NCBI GenBank assembly: GCA_001972305.1
Contig: BDDD01000171.1
Location: forward strand, 713,944 to 777,943
From: Cephalotus follicularis
Taxonomy: Eukaryota > Streptophyta > Magnoliopsida > Oxalidales > Cephalotaceae
DNA: 64,000 nucleotides
Direction: 5' to 3'
A program made the position numbers and the translations under genes. The stretch's first letter is position 1; every line of letters begins with the position of its first letter. Below the pieces are notes generated by a model. The model had not been told where the DNA came from and did not search any database. It saw nothing but the letters and a program-made list of their open reading frames with translations. Below, piece by piece: positions 22,361 through 32,685 of this stretch.

Positions 22361-24831
22361 ATGTCCTTCCATGATATTATCTTTGGCTAGGATTTCTTCT
22401 CCTGTCATCTTGTTGATATTGAATATGAATACTGTTGTTTTCGAGCTGATGGCTGCCTGGGTTGAACTTGTTATTTCCCCTTTTGTTTAAGTATTCATGC
22501 TTTATTTGATATCATGTGTTGTTTTCCTTGGGTACTGGTTACTAGGTGATGGTTACTTGGTTATGTATGAGATTGTCGGCACGAGGTGGCCTAAGTGGTG
22601 ATACACTTACCTTTGAGCCAAGGTTCTCCTTTGTTATCTCGTCAAGGATGGAGCTTAGTGGTGATTCGCGGGCCCCTTGGATGATATTAACGCTATGTGA
22701 TTGCCGATGAGGTAGCTTCTCGATCGAGGTTAACCTGGTGTAGTACTAAGCTCGTGATTGTCGACGGGGGTGGGCTTGCATAGCCCCTCGATCAAGGTAC
22801 ATGTAGTGAGGTGCGCCAACATGTGATTTGCCAGGGGAGGAGAGCTTGCGTATCCCTTCTACCGATGTTCATACGGTGCTCTGGAAGTGGGTATCTATAT
22901 GAGTATATGAGGGATGTGTTCAGTCCTGTAGCCAATGTCCGCGTTGATAGAACGTCAACGGAGTTGTTAATTACGCTGCCGAGGTGGTTCCGGCTATGGA
23001 AGTGTGTGAGTTTGATGTGTGCATGTGAGTGTGCATGTGTGGAATGTGCTTGTGATTGATACAGTACCAGTAGTCCCCTTGAGAATTGTTGATCCTTAGA
23101 GTTGATCTTTTGTTGATCCTTGGATCCCTGGCATGTTCTGATATATAAACTGTTGTTTATCTTCTTTCTTTGAGGTCAGTCATTGAGTTGGTAGCTTTGA
23201 AGTCTCCTCGAGCTTTCTTTTTTCATTGATATCCTTGTATATTTTCACCCCTGCCTTGTTTTGTTGAGAAGTGGTTATGGGTTGTCCCCGGCCCAGTTGG
23301 GGCAGGGCTCGTTCACCTTGACTCTTGGCACCCCGGTAGAAGTGGGTTTACCCAGGATATTCCTTGATCTTACTCACTAGTCAGTTGGACTAATCCCCTC
23401 TTAGTTTTGTGTGCAGAGGGTGCGGGGCAGCAGTGTTCTTGAGATCCACTGAGGACAGCTTGTTGAGAGAGGTAGACGCCGGACACAGTACCTTAGGATT
23501 GCTCCTAGACCACTGGCACCTTCATGCATTGGGGGACATTCGTGGGGTTTTTGTATAGATTTGTTGATGTCTATATGTTGTAAAACCTTCTTGTAAACAT
23601 GTGTATTTTACTCTTGGATGTTGTGTGTCCTTGGCAGTTTTCCCGGGACTGTGTATATAATTCTCTTGTTTTATATACTTGTTCTTTGTGCTATTTTCCC
23701 AGCCCTGGCGTTGTTTTTGCTTAGTGTTGAGGTGTGCAGGGACGACGTATGAGTTCGGGTGTTGTTTGACCCTGGGAAAATGAGCAGGTCTCCCCAGCCC
23801 TGGCCTTGGTGAAACATCAGTGTTTCTCCCTGGCCCTTTTGTGCGTGGCACCTCTGCTGAGATGCCGGGGGAGGGGTGGCTTTGGTCTCGGTTGGTCTAA
23901 CCTTAGGTTCACTTCGCAGCTTGGGTTGATTAACCTAAGCTAGGGTCTGGTGGCATCCCCGGATGTTGTCCCCGGGCATGCTGTAGGCGTTAAGTGGGTA
24001 TAAGCAGTTTTCCTTAGTTTTGTCTGACCTCCCGACCTCGGACCAACTCGGTCCCTGGAGATGTTTTTGTAGGTGACCCTTGGTGGATCCCCTGGGTACC
24101 TGGTCGGGTTGAGATTAGACCTTCGTAGTGTAGTTCGTGTGTTGGTGCGACCTTGGGTGGTTGTCCCATGTGCTTGGCGTTTGTTCCCGGGCCCTTGTGT
24201 TGATCCCAGGCTTAGCCTTTTGTTAAGCATTGTCATTTTCTTGTGCCCGGGCATAACCTTGTTGTATGGGTCATGCCCTAGGGAGGACATGCCCGGGGAG
24301 GACATGTCCTAGGTTCTCGTCCAATGAGGACATGCCCGAGGATGGTTCATCCAGGGAAGGCATGTCTTAGGATGGGGCGCAGTCCTAACCTCTGTTACGT
24401 CATGTTGTGTTGGCATCCCCTGCCCGGGACCCCAGGCAAGATGTAGTGTTGGGTTCTTTGTCCTGGCTCCCTCCTCTGGCATGTTCCTTTAGTGGAATGG
24501 TGTGTTTGGGCAATGGGAGTTGTGTTTGTTTCCTTGAGTTAAACGGTGAGCTTTGGGGATACTTTAAGTAAGGGTTATTTTATGGTTTTACCCTTCCTTC
24601 TTTGCTCCTTCGTGCTCGGGCATTTCTTGTTTTTATGCCTTGGTAGCGTTTTGCCTGGGGAGCGTGGCTCTCCTCGACAGTGTGTCTGTAACGCCTGCCT
24701 TGGCCTTAGCGTTAGCCTTTGTTGTTGTTGGGGTTTGGTTAGGGATCCAGGTGGGGTTTAGGGTTTAGTTGCAAAAGCCTTTGTTGTTGTTGCAGTCAGA
24801 TCAATCACTCTTTTTGAAAAAAAAAAAAAAA

Positions 24832-26888
24832 CTTCTCTTACTTCTTTCCTAGTGACTAGAAATTAAGTCTTTGCCGTACTACCCTTTTTAGAGTCAGATA
24901 TTGAGTTTGATAGCACTTTTGCAACTAAGTGCCTACAACACTTACACCAAAAAGTGCTTGAAACATTCTAGTCCTATTTCTGATGACCAAGAACTCTGTT
25001 CTTTCCTCATGTAGGGCGATTAGTTTAAAGCATATTTATGGATAATGTATTTCGTTATTAAAAAAAATCATCAACCAATCCCAAAACTAGCCAATTTGGG
25101 ATTGGATGAACTTGTAGAACAAAAAGCGTAGAATCTGGTGTCAAAAATACTATTTTTTGCGAGGGATCCTGTAACACTATATAAACTCTTCACTGAGGAA
25201 ATGCTATTTGTTTTTGTTTATTACTAAAATGAATCAAATCCTATAAAAAAACAATTATCCTTGGAGTTACTTATATCTATCCTATCAATTTCATTTCGAA
25301 TTAGAAACTATTCTAGGAGAAGTTCAAATTCATTTCGTTCGGATATTGATCGGTCTTGGTTTGACATGGTTTACGTGTTACTGGTTCCCAAAAGAATTAA
25401 ATTGTCAAAATACCTTCTTTGTATCTCTGCCCTCCAAGGCTCAAAAGAATTAATCCCTATTGCGATCGTAATGGCTAGCAACCACAAACTTGCTTTGGCT
25501 GAATTCGACTTACCTACATGTATCATGACTGCAAAAATTTTGTTACTGAACCCTTCATCAAAGGTGTAGGTCCATCTTGGCTTTTACAGTTATGGCTATA
25601 CCACTACTTTCCTGAAATTTCACCTCTGTCTCTCGTTCACACAATTAACCCTCTTAATTATGGCTTGGTCTTCAAAGGTGCCCCTCTAAACGATTGATCG
25701 TTTGAGGACTATTTTTCCTTCTTTTACCAACTTCCCTTAATTCACTCAGACCACCAATTCCGACCCTTTATCCTTTATTCTTTTGGTCATGACTGGTATT
25801 CTTATCCTTTATCGACCAAAAACTCAATGGAATGAGAGATGAACAACAACCGAGATGGGCTAACTATCTTACGGCCAGGGATATGAATTATAGGATGGGT
25901 TTCCATAACCTGAACTTGAAGACAGGGGTTGAAGTTTATGTCCCTTAGCAATGTGCTAGACAATTTGGGTTTACCAAAGGAATTCCTATCCCCTTTCCTT
26001 ATTCTACAATTGGGAGCTTGTTGATTGCACCATTTTCACATACGAAACTGGCCCTGCATCGATCATAGACGAAACTAGCCTTACGTCGATCATATTTACC
26101 CCTCCTGTTCTACTAGAATGTCTCCCCGAATATCGGTCTAGTGAACCAGGTATACTTATCTATGGTGTACTATTGATTTGGTAGTCCTGTTATCCAATCT
26201 CACTCCTCTTATATCTATACAGGCTGCTTAGGAAGCAAGAGGAACCAACCAATAGGTATTCCACCAACCAACCTCTTTCAAAGTTTTCTTTGTATACGTT
26301 TACATCAGTCACGAACTAAAAACTTTTATCTTGCTGATTCTCAAGCGACCGATTAACCATCGGCCAATGAAGAAAGTGAAACTCCTGCTCCTCCCACTAT
26401 TCAACATAAAAAAGCTATTTATCCGAGTCAAAAGCCTACCTCTAGGAGCATGAAGAAAAATTCTCACACCCCATTTTGTCGTAACACAAGAGCAATCACC
26501 ATCGGCCAATCTAAGTTTACCATAGACAACCCCAAATACCTTGAGGAAACTCCTCTACCCTCTCCTACAAAAAAGAAAGAGGTATGTCCCTGAACTCACA
26601 TTTAAATTTTGTTTTAATCCTCATTTTCATTGATCGGTTGGTCTCAAATTCCTGTAGAAACAAACTATGCAAAGTGAAGTTGCTGTTGAAGAAATAAAAG
26701 TAAAGGCTTTTGAAGAACATCCTTTTGGTGACTAGAAGATATGCTATTCGAAACCAACACCCCTTCGACCATTGCTCTAGCTCAATCATTTGCGTCACCT
26801 CCTTCAAATGAAGAAATCAAGACCACTAAGAAGTTAGTTAAAGAGTTCTTTTCCCTAAACATACACGATTACTTCAAGCAGCAAAACT
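24832..26888 (+). pseudogene. Plant mobile domain (PMD) gene relic, 3' part
   Basis: Although broken by stops and frameshifts, the translated pieces follow the order expected of a plant mobile domain protein (aminotransferase-like family). They include RSWFDMVYVLLVPKRIKLSK, then PIAIVMASNHKLALAEFDLP (25460-25515), then PSWLLQLWLYHYFP (about 25570-25612), then VEVYVP*QCARQFGFTKGIP (about 25930-25990). The last two resemble the family's WLLQLWLNATF and VARQFG signatures. A lysine/proline-rich tail (KKAIYPSQKPTSRSMKKN) follows. A possible 76-bp intron lies at 26582-26657 (GAG|GTATGT ... CTGTAG|A). The relic is cut by an LTR fragment at 26889. It could be a host gene or a transposon-borne PMD copy. 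Confidence 0.6.
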
Positions 26889-27870
26889 GTAACACCCCGC
26901 TTTTGGGTTACGAACCTGAGGCGTTACTTTCAGTACAGTACAATCAATAGTTAGGCCTAGGTAGTGTGTCAAAAAGTAGGATAAATAAAAAGTTTCATTA
27001 CATAGCATGAATCAAGTACTTAAATGTAATAATAGCTATCCATACTAAATATTACATGTCCAATACAATACAATACTTGGTCCGAGTCAATACATTACTC
27101 AATACATGCTAGAAAGAAAAATATCAACATTATTACAATCTTCAGCATGTACAACTCCAGCTAATAATCTCCACATCCACTAGTCCCTACTACATCACTT
27201 GTGCCAAAATAGATGCCCATCCTGAAGGATGGGTTAGCCAAAAGGCCAAGCATATATATTCCCATGCGTAGATTTTGTCATGTATAGGTATGCAATATCA
27301 ATGTCAATGTAAAAAATATCAATGTATAGCATGTGAATACATGAATGCCATTTGTGATCTACCATTTGTATACCATCGTCCCATACCGACGTATAGGAAT
27401 GGGATATAATAAACCAATCCTACCAATCATCTCTTAGACACTCGGTAATGGTGTATAAATATACCCAATAAATCCTATAGAGCATGTGACCTCCACTGTG
27501 TACAATTTCAATATCGATATCGATAGCTTAGCGTACGGAAGGTATCCATTCGAAATGGGTGGCTAGACAGGTCTAGTCGTCTCAGATCAGAAAAATCATG
27601 ATCAACTAAACCTACTTAGTGGTTGGTACCAGTCTAAGCGCATATTTGGTTGTTGGTGCCATCTGAGCACATACATCATTAGTTGGTGCCATTTGAGCGC
27701 ATACATAGTGGTTGGTGCCATTTGATCGTAATAGCTATGCCCTTCGGCGGCTCAATACAATGTGGCTCTGCTCGTATGCGGCTCAATTAATAGCCCGAAG
27801 ATAGTGACGATCGAATCAAAGGTAACGAATGGATATATAACCATCGCCCAATATACCTGACTAGAATCGC
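26889..27870 (-). mobile_element. Truncated LTR fragment, minus orientation
   Basis: It begins TGTAACACCCCGCTTTTGGG directly after the PMD relic. Further in, CATCCTGAAGGATGGGTTAGCC followed by AAAAGGCCAAGCA (about 27219-27254) resembles the GGTTAGCCTTTGTCCTCACTCGGC block of the minus-strand LTRs in this window. No matching far end or TSD was found. The right boundary near 27870 is set by the change to Copia-like sequence. No coding content. Confidence 0.5.
27615..27735. repeat. Tandem repeat, about 30-bp unit, four copies
   Basis: Imperfect copies of GTTGGTGCCATTTGAGCGCA followed by TACATAGTG-like spacers are repeated four times. The first copy (GGTTGGTACCAGTCTAAGCGC) is the most diverged. 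Confidence 0.75.
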
Positions 27871-28950
27871 AAGGTCGCTCTAATAAGAATAATACAATAT
27901 GAGAGAATATACAAGAGGGGGGGAGGGGGTGAATTGTATCTATGGATATGTATACTTTTTTCGATTTAAAAAAAAATAAATCGAGATGATGAATAAGTAC
28001 CAAGAAGATAAACAAATATTTAAACAAGCATCAATCAATCACATAAATAGAAAAATAAAAGAGATTAAGGATAGAGAGATGCAAAAACGATTGATAGTGG
28101 TTTAGCCAATCTCTTTGCCTACATCCACTCCCAAGGCTCCCCAATGAGTATTTCACTAGTATTCCTCCTGAATACAAACCACGGTTTGAGTTTCAGGTGC
28201 AGATCGAAAACACCTTTATACTTCAGTGATTCATCTAATCACTGAGCAATCCTCACACCTATAGGCTTTTAAGAGCACACTACTCTTGATTACAACTCAG
28301 AAGATTTCAACAGCTTTTTACAAATTAAAGGTCCTCACAATAGGTCAAATGTGTAAACTTAAGCTCACTTTTATCAATCATATTACATGGTAGAAAATAT
28401 TGAATCTTTTTGAATGTCTAGGTTATATGAGAGAAAAACATGATAGAAGTCTTGAATCTTTTGATCATATGTTTTTCTTTATTCATTGATAGCAAAATGT
28501 GTCTAGTAAAGCCTTTTTATAACTGAAAAACCAGTCTTGTAGACGTTAGGAGCGTGTATGAGAATCCCAAATTTGTTGCTCTTTGTCAACTAGCCGTTAG
28601 CTACAAATTAGCTCCGGGACGTCGACTGAATTGCATACAATGTCGACTTAATGTCAATCATTGACTTATGATTCGATTTTTGACTACAAAAAGCGTCATC
28701 GTTATTGTCTTAAACGTCGCCTTGTTCTTGCTATTTTCCATAATGTCGCCATTATTCCTTTATACATTGACTTGTTCTTCATTTTACCCAGAACGTCGCT
28801 TTCATAGTTTAAAGTTGCTTTAATGCTGAGCGCTGACTTTGTGTCCTGAGTTGAACATCAACTTGGTCAAAAACTGTCGCCTTAATGCCGAGCACTGACT
28901 ATGTGACATACATTGAATGTCGACTGAATTGTTCTAGACACCGTTGTTGA
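27871..28950. mobile_element. Copia-like LTR sequence (probable)
   Basis: The stretch opens with AAGAGGGGGGGAGGGGGTGAATTG (G-run at 27914-27930), then has TAGTGGTTTAGCCAATCTC and TGCCTACATCCACTCCCAAGG (about 28094-28136). In my recollection this order (a G-run with GTGAATTG, then 'GTGGTT..GCC..CCTACATCCACTCC') is common in plant Copia LTRs. The real ends and the orientation are not resolved. It carries its own GTCGAC-core array at 28617-28925. Confidence 0.4.
28617..28925. repeat. Degenerate GTCGAC/GTCGCC array in the Copia-like LTR
   Basis: About fourteen degenerate units (GACGTCGACTGAATTG, AATGTCGACTTAATG, AACGTCGCCTTG, AATGTCGCCATT, TACATTGACTTG, AACGTCGCTTTC, AATGTCGACTGAATTG) lie at intervals of about 20-30 bases. 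It is a third motif dialect in an LTR type unlike the Gypsy LTRs. Confidence 0.7.
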
Positions 28951-29881
28951 AAACATATGAGAGGTTGTGATGATTTTAGGTCATAGGTGCTTATTAGGTT
29001 CAATTTTAATTTTTTTCTTATCCGAGGATTCCAAGCAAGGGAACAACCTAAACATCTATGTCCATAATCCATCACAACATGCCTAGGATCACTAATTGAG
29101 CATCCAATTGAACCAAACACACAAATTATGCCATGTATAGCCACGGGAAAAACATGCATTTACAATGGATTCAACCAAAAAACAAACTAGGGTTTACCTC
29201 GCAAACCCTAGCAAATCCGTGACTTCCAAGGCAAGGAAGCAATAGGGTTTCGACCATGAGGTCACATAAACACCAACACATAAAATGCTAGGGCTTGTAA
29301 CAAGAAACCTTAGATTGGCTGAAACACAAAAGAGAAGAACACAAGAAAAGATGAAAGAAAAGAACATCATTACCACAAGTGTAGGCTCCTTCCTTCAAGT
29401 GCTCCCTCTACACTTTAAGGTTCCTTCCTCCTTGCACTCCAAGCTCCAAAGTTTCTCCTCCAAGTCACGGGCTAAACCAAGGCTTAAGGAGATGGTCTCT
29501 CAAACACTCAAAACTAAATAGAACCTACTTCTCATACCATGCAACGTCCAACAAAGATAATATTGTTCTCTTTGGAACCTTTGTTGTATGGAGAGTTCTA
29601 TGTCCTAATGTAGAGATCAAGACAAGTAAAGGTGTGTTACAACGTATAACACACCTCCACCTATAATGATCAAAAGTAAGATGGTAAGGAGATGAGTGTA
29701 TTTACTTTCTTCTTGAAGCTCTTGGCTTCACAACAATGACTACCAAGCAAAGAGAAGAAGAAGAAAGGAGAAGAGAGAATAGAGAGCTACGGGTTCAATA
29801 AGAATAAGAGAGAGTGTGCCGTATCTAGCATAAAGTGTGACTCTTAGTCTTAGTCTCTCTATCTTTTACTCCAAGGGCCGG
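28951..29881. other. Non-coding sequence left of element D, continuous with 54114 onward
   Basis: No convincing gene is present. The stretch is AT- and purine-rich with short runs such as GAAGAAGAAGAAAGGAG (about 29752-29768) and repeated CCTAG/CAAACCCTAG words. It ends GCCGG (29877-29881), the left target site of element D. The matching sequence resumes at 54109 (GCCAG). It may be the rest of the Copia-like LTR region. Confidence 0.5.
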
Positions 29882-31135
29882 TGTCACACCCCGTTTCTAT
29901 TCAACAACATTTAACTGGTAAAAGCAATCACAACATTATCCAGCTCATGCAATTTCACGAATAATTTAAAACTTGCGGAAGCATTAAGTAAATAAGCTGA
30001 ATTTAAATGAGTATCACGCATCCCATATTACGTGATACTAAAGTGTTTATTACAAAACCCAACATCATCGTCGATTGCCCTCAAACGGAGCGTGATATAA
30101 AACATCATCCATTAACGATACAAAACAAGTAGACCAAAAGTACGATGGATAACCACCATTTAATACATAACCTGTTCAACCATAACCAAAGATTACAGTT
30201 CCAAATAAGGACATTATTACAAATCGTTCCCGATCCGTGTTGGTCCATGCCCAAACCACTGCATCAATCTGAAAAGTAGGGGGTTAGCCTTTGTCCTCAC
30301 TCTGCTAAGCAGTAAAGTCATAAATACAAGTCGGGAATTTAAGGTAATGCATGTCATGTAATGTATGCATTCGTGGATGCGATACATAGTATCGATAATA
30401 ATAATACATACATATATGTGTATATACATGTATAACTGCCAATAGAGGAAACATGCCAAATGGCTACAATCCAACAATCCAAAGCGCAGACATGCTACGA
30501 AGACATTGCCAACTCCTGGCCCAAATGTTGTACTCCTCATTCCCGTCCCGATTCTCGGACAACATGGAGCAGGCCACAAACAATGTTACCAGCACGCAGC
30601 TAAGTAACCAATCCTCGGTGGGTAACTCTAGCCAACTCCTGGCACCTAGAGAGAAACTCGCCATTAGCCGTCCATGGTAACACCCACCACGCGACTAACA
30701 GCACAAGCCAAGCACAATCCAATTCAAGTCATTTATAAATATAAATACTCGAAAACATATATATTTAGCAATATATATAACAATCCGTTTTCCAAGTAAA
30801 ATATGCATCATAAAATACTTGTAATATCATATTTATTCAAAATATGTAACAACCTTTTTAAACGGCATGTTTACTCAAACATCTATCGATCCCTTTTTAA
30901 AACTACATTTCGTTACAAAATAATGATTTTCCATAAATCATGTATGCAACTCCCTAAAAATGGTAATTCATTTTTAAAGCAAGTAACAATCCAATTCAAC
31001 CAACAATCCACAATTCGGATTCAATACAATGGAAGTGCAATGCAATCATATGCTCAAACGTGCCTAGAGTCGTATCTAGAGTCATTTCAGAGTTAACGGG
31101 TCCGATTAGGGTCAATTTATCCAAACCAGGGGCAT

Positions 31136-31226
31136 AAGCGTCGCGCTTGGGCATCGACGTTTCGCACATTCAAATCCAGGCGTAGCAGAACCAAAGGCGT
31201 CGATGTCTTATCAAAGACGTCGATGT
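31136..31226. repeat. Palindrome-core array (D 3' LTR, distal)
   Basis: Four or so copies: AGCGTCGCGC, GGCATCGACG, AAGGCGTCGATGTC and AAAGACGTCGATGTCTTT. The D 5' LTR has the matching cluster at 52598-52700. Confidence 0.7.
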
Positions 31227-31449
31227 CTTTATGATACCAGGAGGTATCACTTCTCCAATCATGATTTCAAGGGGAAATTCCACCTTCAATTCATGTATGA
31301 AATCCCACAACAATCCTTAAAGACGTAGTACGCACAACAGGTTATCATTGTATGTAACCAGTTTATCCAACCATCAACAATTCATGCAATCCTTGAGTAA
31401 ACATTGCCTGCAACTACAACGAGTATCACTGTTCTGCAGTTGTTCATGT

Positions 31450-31540
31450 AAGGCGTCGACGCATTCTTGTACGTCGACGTCCACTGCCCATTTTACACAC
31501 GAAGGCGTCGACGCTATTAAAAGGCGTCGACGTGTTAGTA
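31450..31540. repeat. Palindrome-core array (D 3' LTR, middle)
   Basis: Four copies: AAGGCGTCGACGC, GTACGTCGACGTCC, AAGGCGTCGACGC and AAGGCGTCGACGTG. Its partner at 52920-53005 has CATCGACG and GCATTGACG at the same places. Confidence 0.75.
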
Positions 31541-32296
31541 GTCCAGTAGCGTCATTTTCATCGCTCTAACCAAACCGAGGGGAAACAATCCAATAATCAT
31601 CCAAGTCCAGTACGGTTTATCCTTTAGATTAAACATGCATGGTTACTTCCTACATCACAGTAGCGATAACAACAATCCCTCAATCCAAATTCATCCAAAA
31701 AACAGTAACAATTCATGCATAATATCAATGGCATGAACATTAGCTTAAGTTCCAATTTGCATAAATGAAATCACCACAATCCCCCAAACTCTTTGTTCCA
31801 AGTTAGGAACTGGAATGTCCACCCCTTGTAGTCCTAGAACCGGCCACAGTAGCTCCACTCCTTGTCCAGCAACTGCAAGCCTCCAATTCCAAGCTCCAAG
31901 GTTCAACAATGGTGGAAGTGTTTATCTCTCCTCGTTGCCTTTCTTTTCTATGATCTCACTTAGGTGTTTAGTCAAGCCAGGGATGAAGAGGGGAGCATTT
32001 ATGCTATGGAAATCTCTCTTTCCCCTCACTAGTCCCGTTGCATGTACCCTCTCCCATGTCCTCCTCTTTCACTTACTGTTTTTGTCCCTTTTCTCTTCAT
32101 TTTTGCAGGCTGCAGGTCATGGAGATTCAGCCCTCTTGCATGTCAAAGGTTGAGGACACGTTTTGGTGCATGTCTGGTGTTGGGATGCATGGCCAACATG
32201 TTGCATTTGGTGCCCCAAGAAGCCTGCAAAGTGTTCTTGCTTTGCTCACCTCGCACGTTAATCTGTCAGTGCATAACGTGTCTGAGATTCGGTGTT

Positions 32297-32445
32297 ACGC
32301 GTCGACGTTTTCTTTAGACGTAGACGTCTTTTCCTTTTTTACACGAGGGCGTCGATGTTCTCTCTTGCATCGACGTGCATGTGCATGCACTTACGTGCAC
32401 CATTTAGTATCGAAGGCGTCGATGCTTTCAATAGGCGTCAACGCG
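32297..32445. repeat. Palindrome-core array (D 3' LTR, proximal)
   Basis: About six copies (ACGCGTCGACGT, AGACGTAGACGTCT, GGGCGTCGATG, GCATCGACGTG, AAGGCGTCGATGC, AGGCGTCAACGC) lie near the transcription-side end of the LTR, read on the minus strand. Confidence 0.72.
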
Positions 32446-32640
32446 TTTTGCCCAAAACTGTGCCGTCTCACTTCAAGTTGCACTTTTAACATTTCTTTAA
32501 CATTCCTCCTCCAAAATCAACAATATCAGAGTTTGGAAAAACATCATCAAAGTCGGGAATTCCGACATTCTCATTAATTCCCAATTAAAATTACATTTCA
32601 AATTGAAATATTACAATAACGGAAAATCCCGAGCGTTACA

Positions 32641-32656
32641 TTCACCCCTCCTTCAA
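32641..32656 (-). other. Polypurine tract of element D
   Basis: On the minus strand, TTCTTGAAGGAGGGGTGAA lies directly before the 3' LTR, matching the tracts of elements B2 and C. Confidence 0.8.
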
Positions 32657-32685
32657 GAAATTTCGTACTCGAAATTAACACAACC

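Larger units (their letters stand above)
5439..24790 (+). mobile_element. Ty3/Gypsy retrotransposon A, interrupted by three other LTR units
   Basis: The two LTRs start with nearly identical sequence at 5439 (TGTAACGACCCACATT) and 14976 (TGTAATGACCCGCATT). Between them is a gag-pol in one frame (10161-14964), followed by a purine tract. The 5' LTR is truncated at 8017 and joined to a foreign LTR fragment, so the primer-binding site is missing. The 3' LTR is split by insertions at 15486-18123 and 18268-22360. The right end is uncertain: homology to the 5' LTR cannot be followed past about 24300 and no clear CA end or TSD was found. About 24790 is a best guess. The many stop codons and the nesting make it the oldest Gypsy copy here. 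Confidence 0.8.
14976..24790 (+). repeat. 3' LTR of element A, in three pieces
   Basis: The pieces are 14976-15485, 18124-18267 and 22361 to about 24790, interrupted by a solo LTR (15486-18123) and element B2 (18268-22360), each with its own perfect TSD. After removing both, the LTR reads through to match 5439-8017. The part after about 24300 has no counterpart in the truncated 5' LTR. It ends in a Gly/Val-codon-like GTTGTTGTTG stretch and an A-tract (about 24817-24831), where the boundary to the PMD relic is unresolved. Confidence 0.75.
29882..32640 (-). repeat. 3' LTR of element D
   Basis: Intact at 2759 bp, starting (minus strand) TGTAACGCTCGGG and ending GGGTGTGACA. It carries the TATA-like GCATAAATG (minus strand, at about 31995-32003), the block TAGGGGGTTAGCCTTTGTCC (+ strand, near 30277) and three GTCGAC-core clusters (31139-31226, 31450-31540, 32297-32445). 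Confidence 0.9.
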
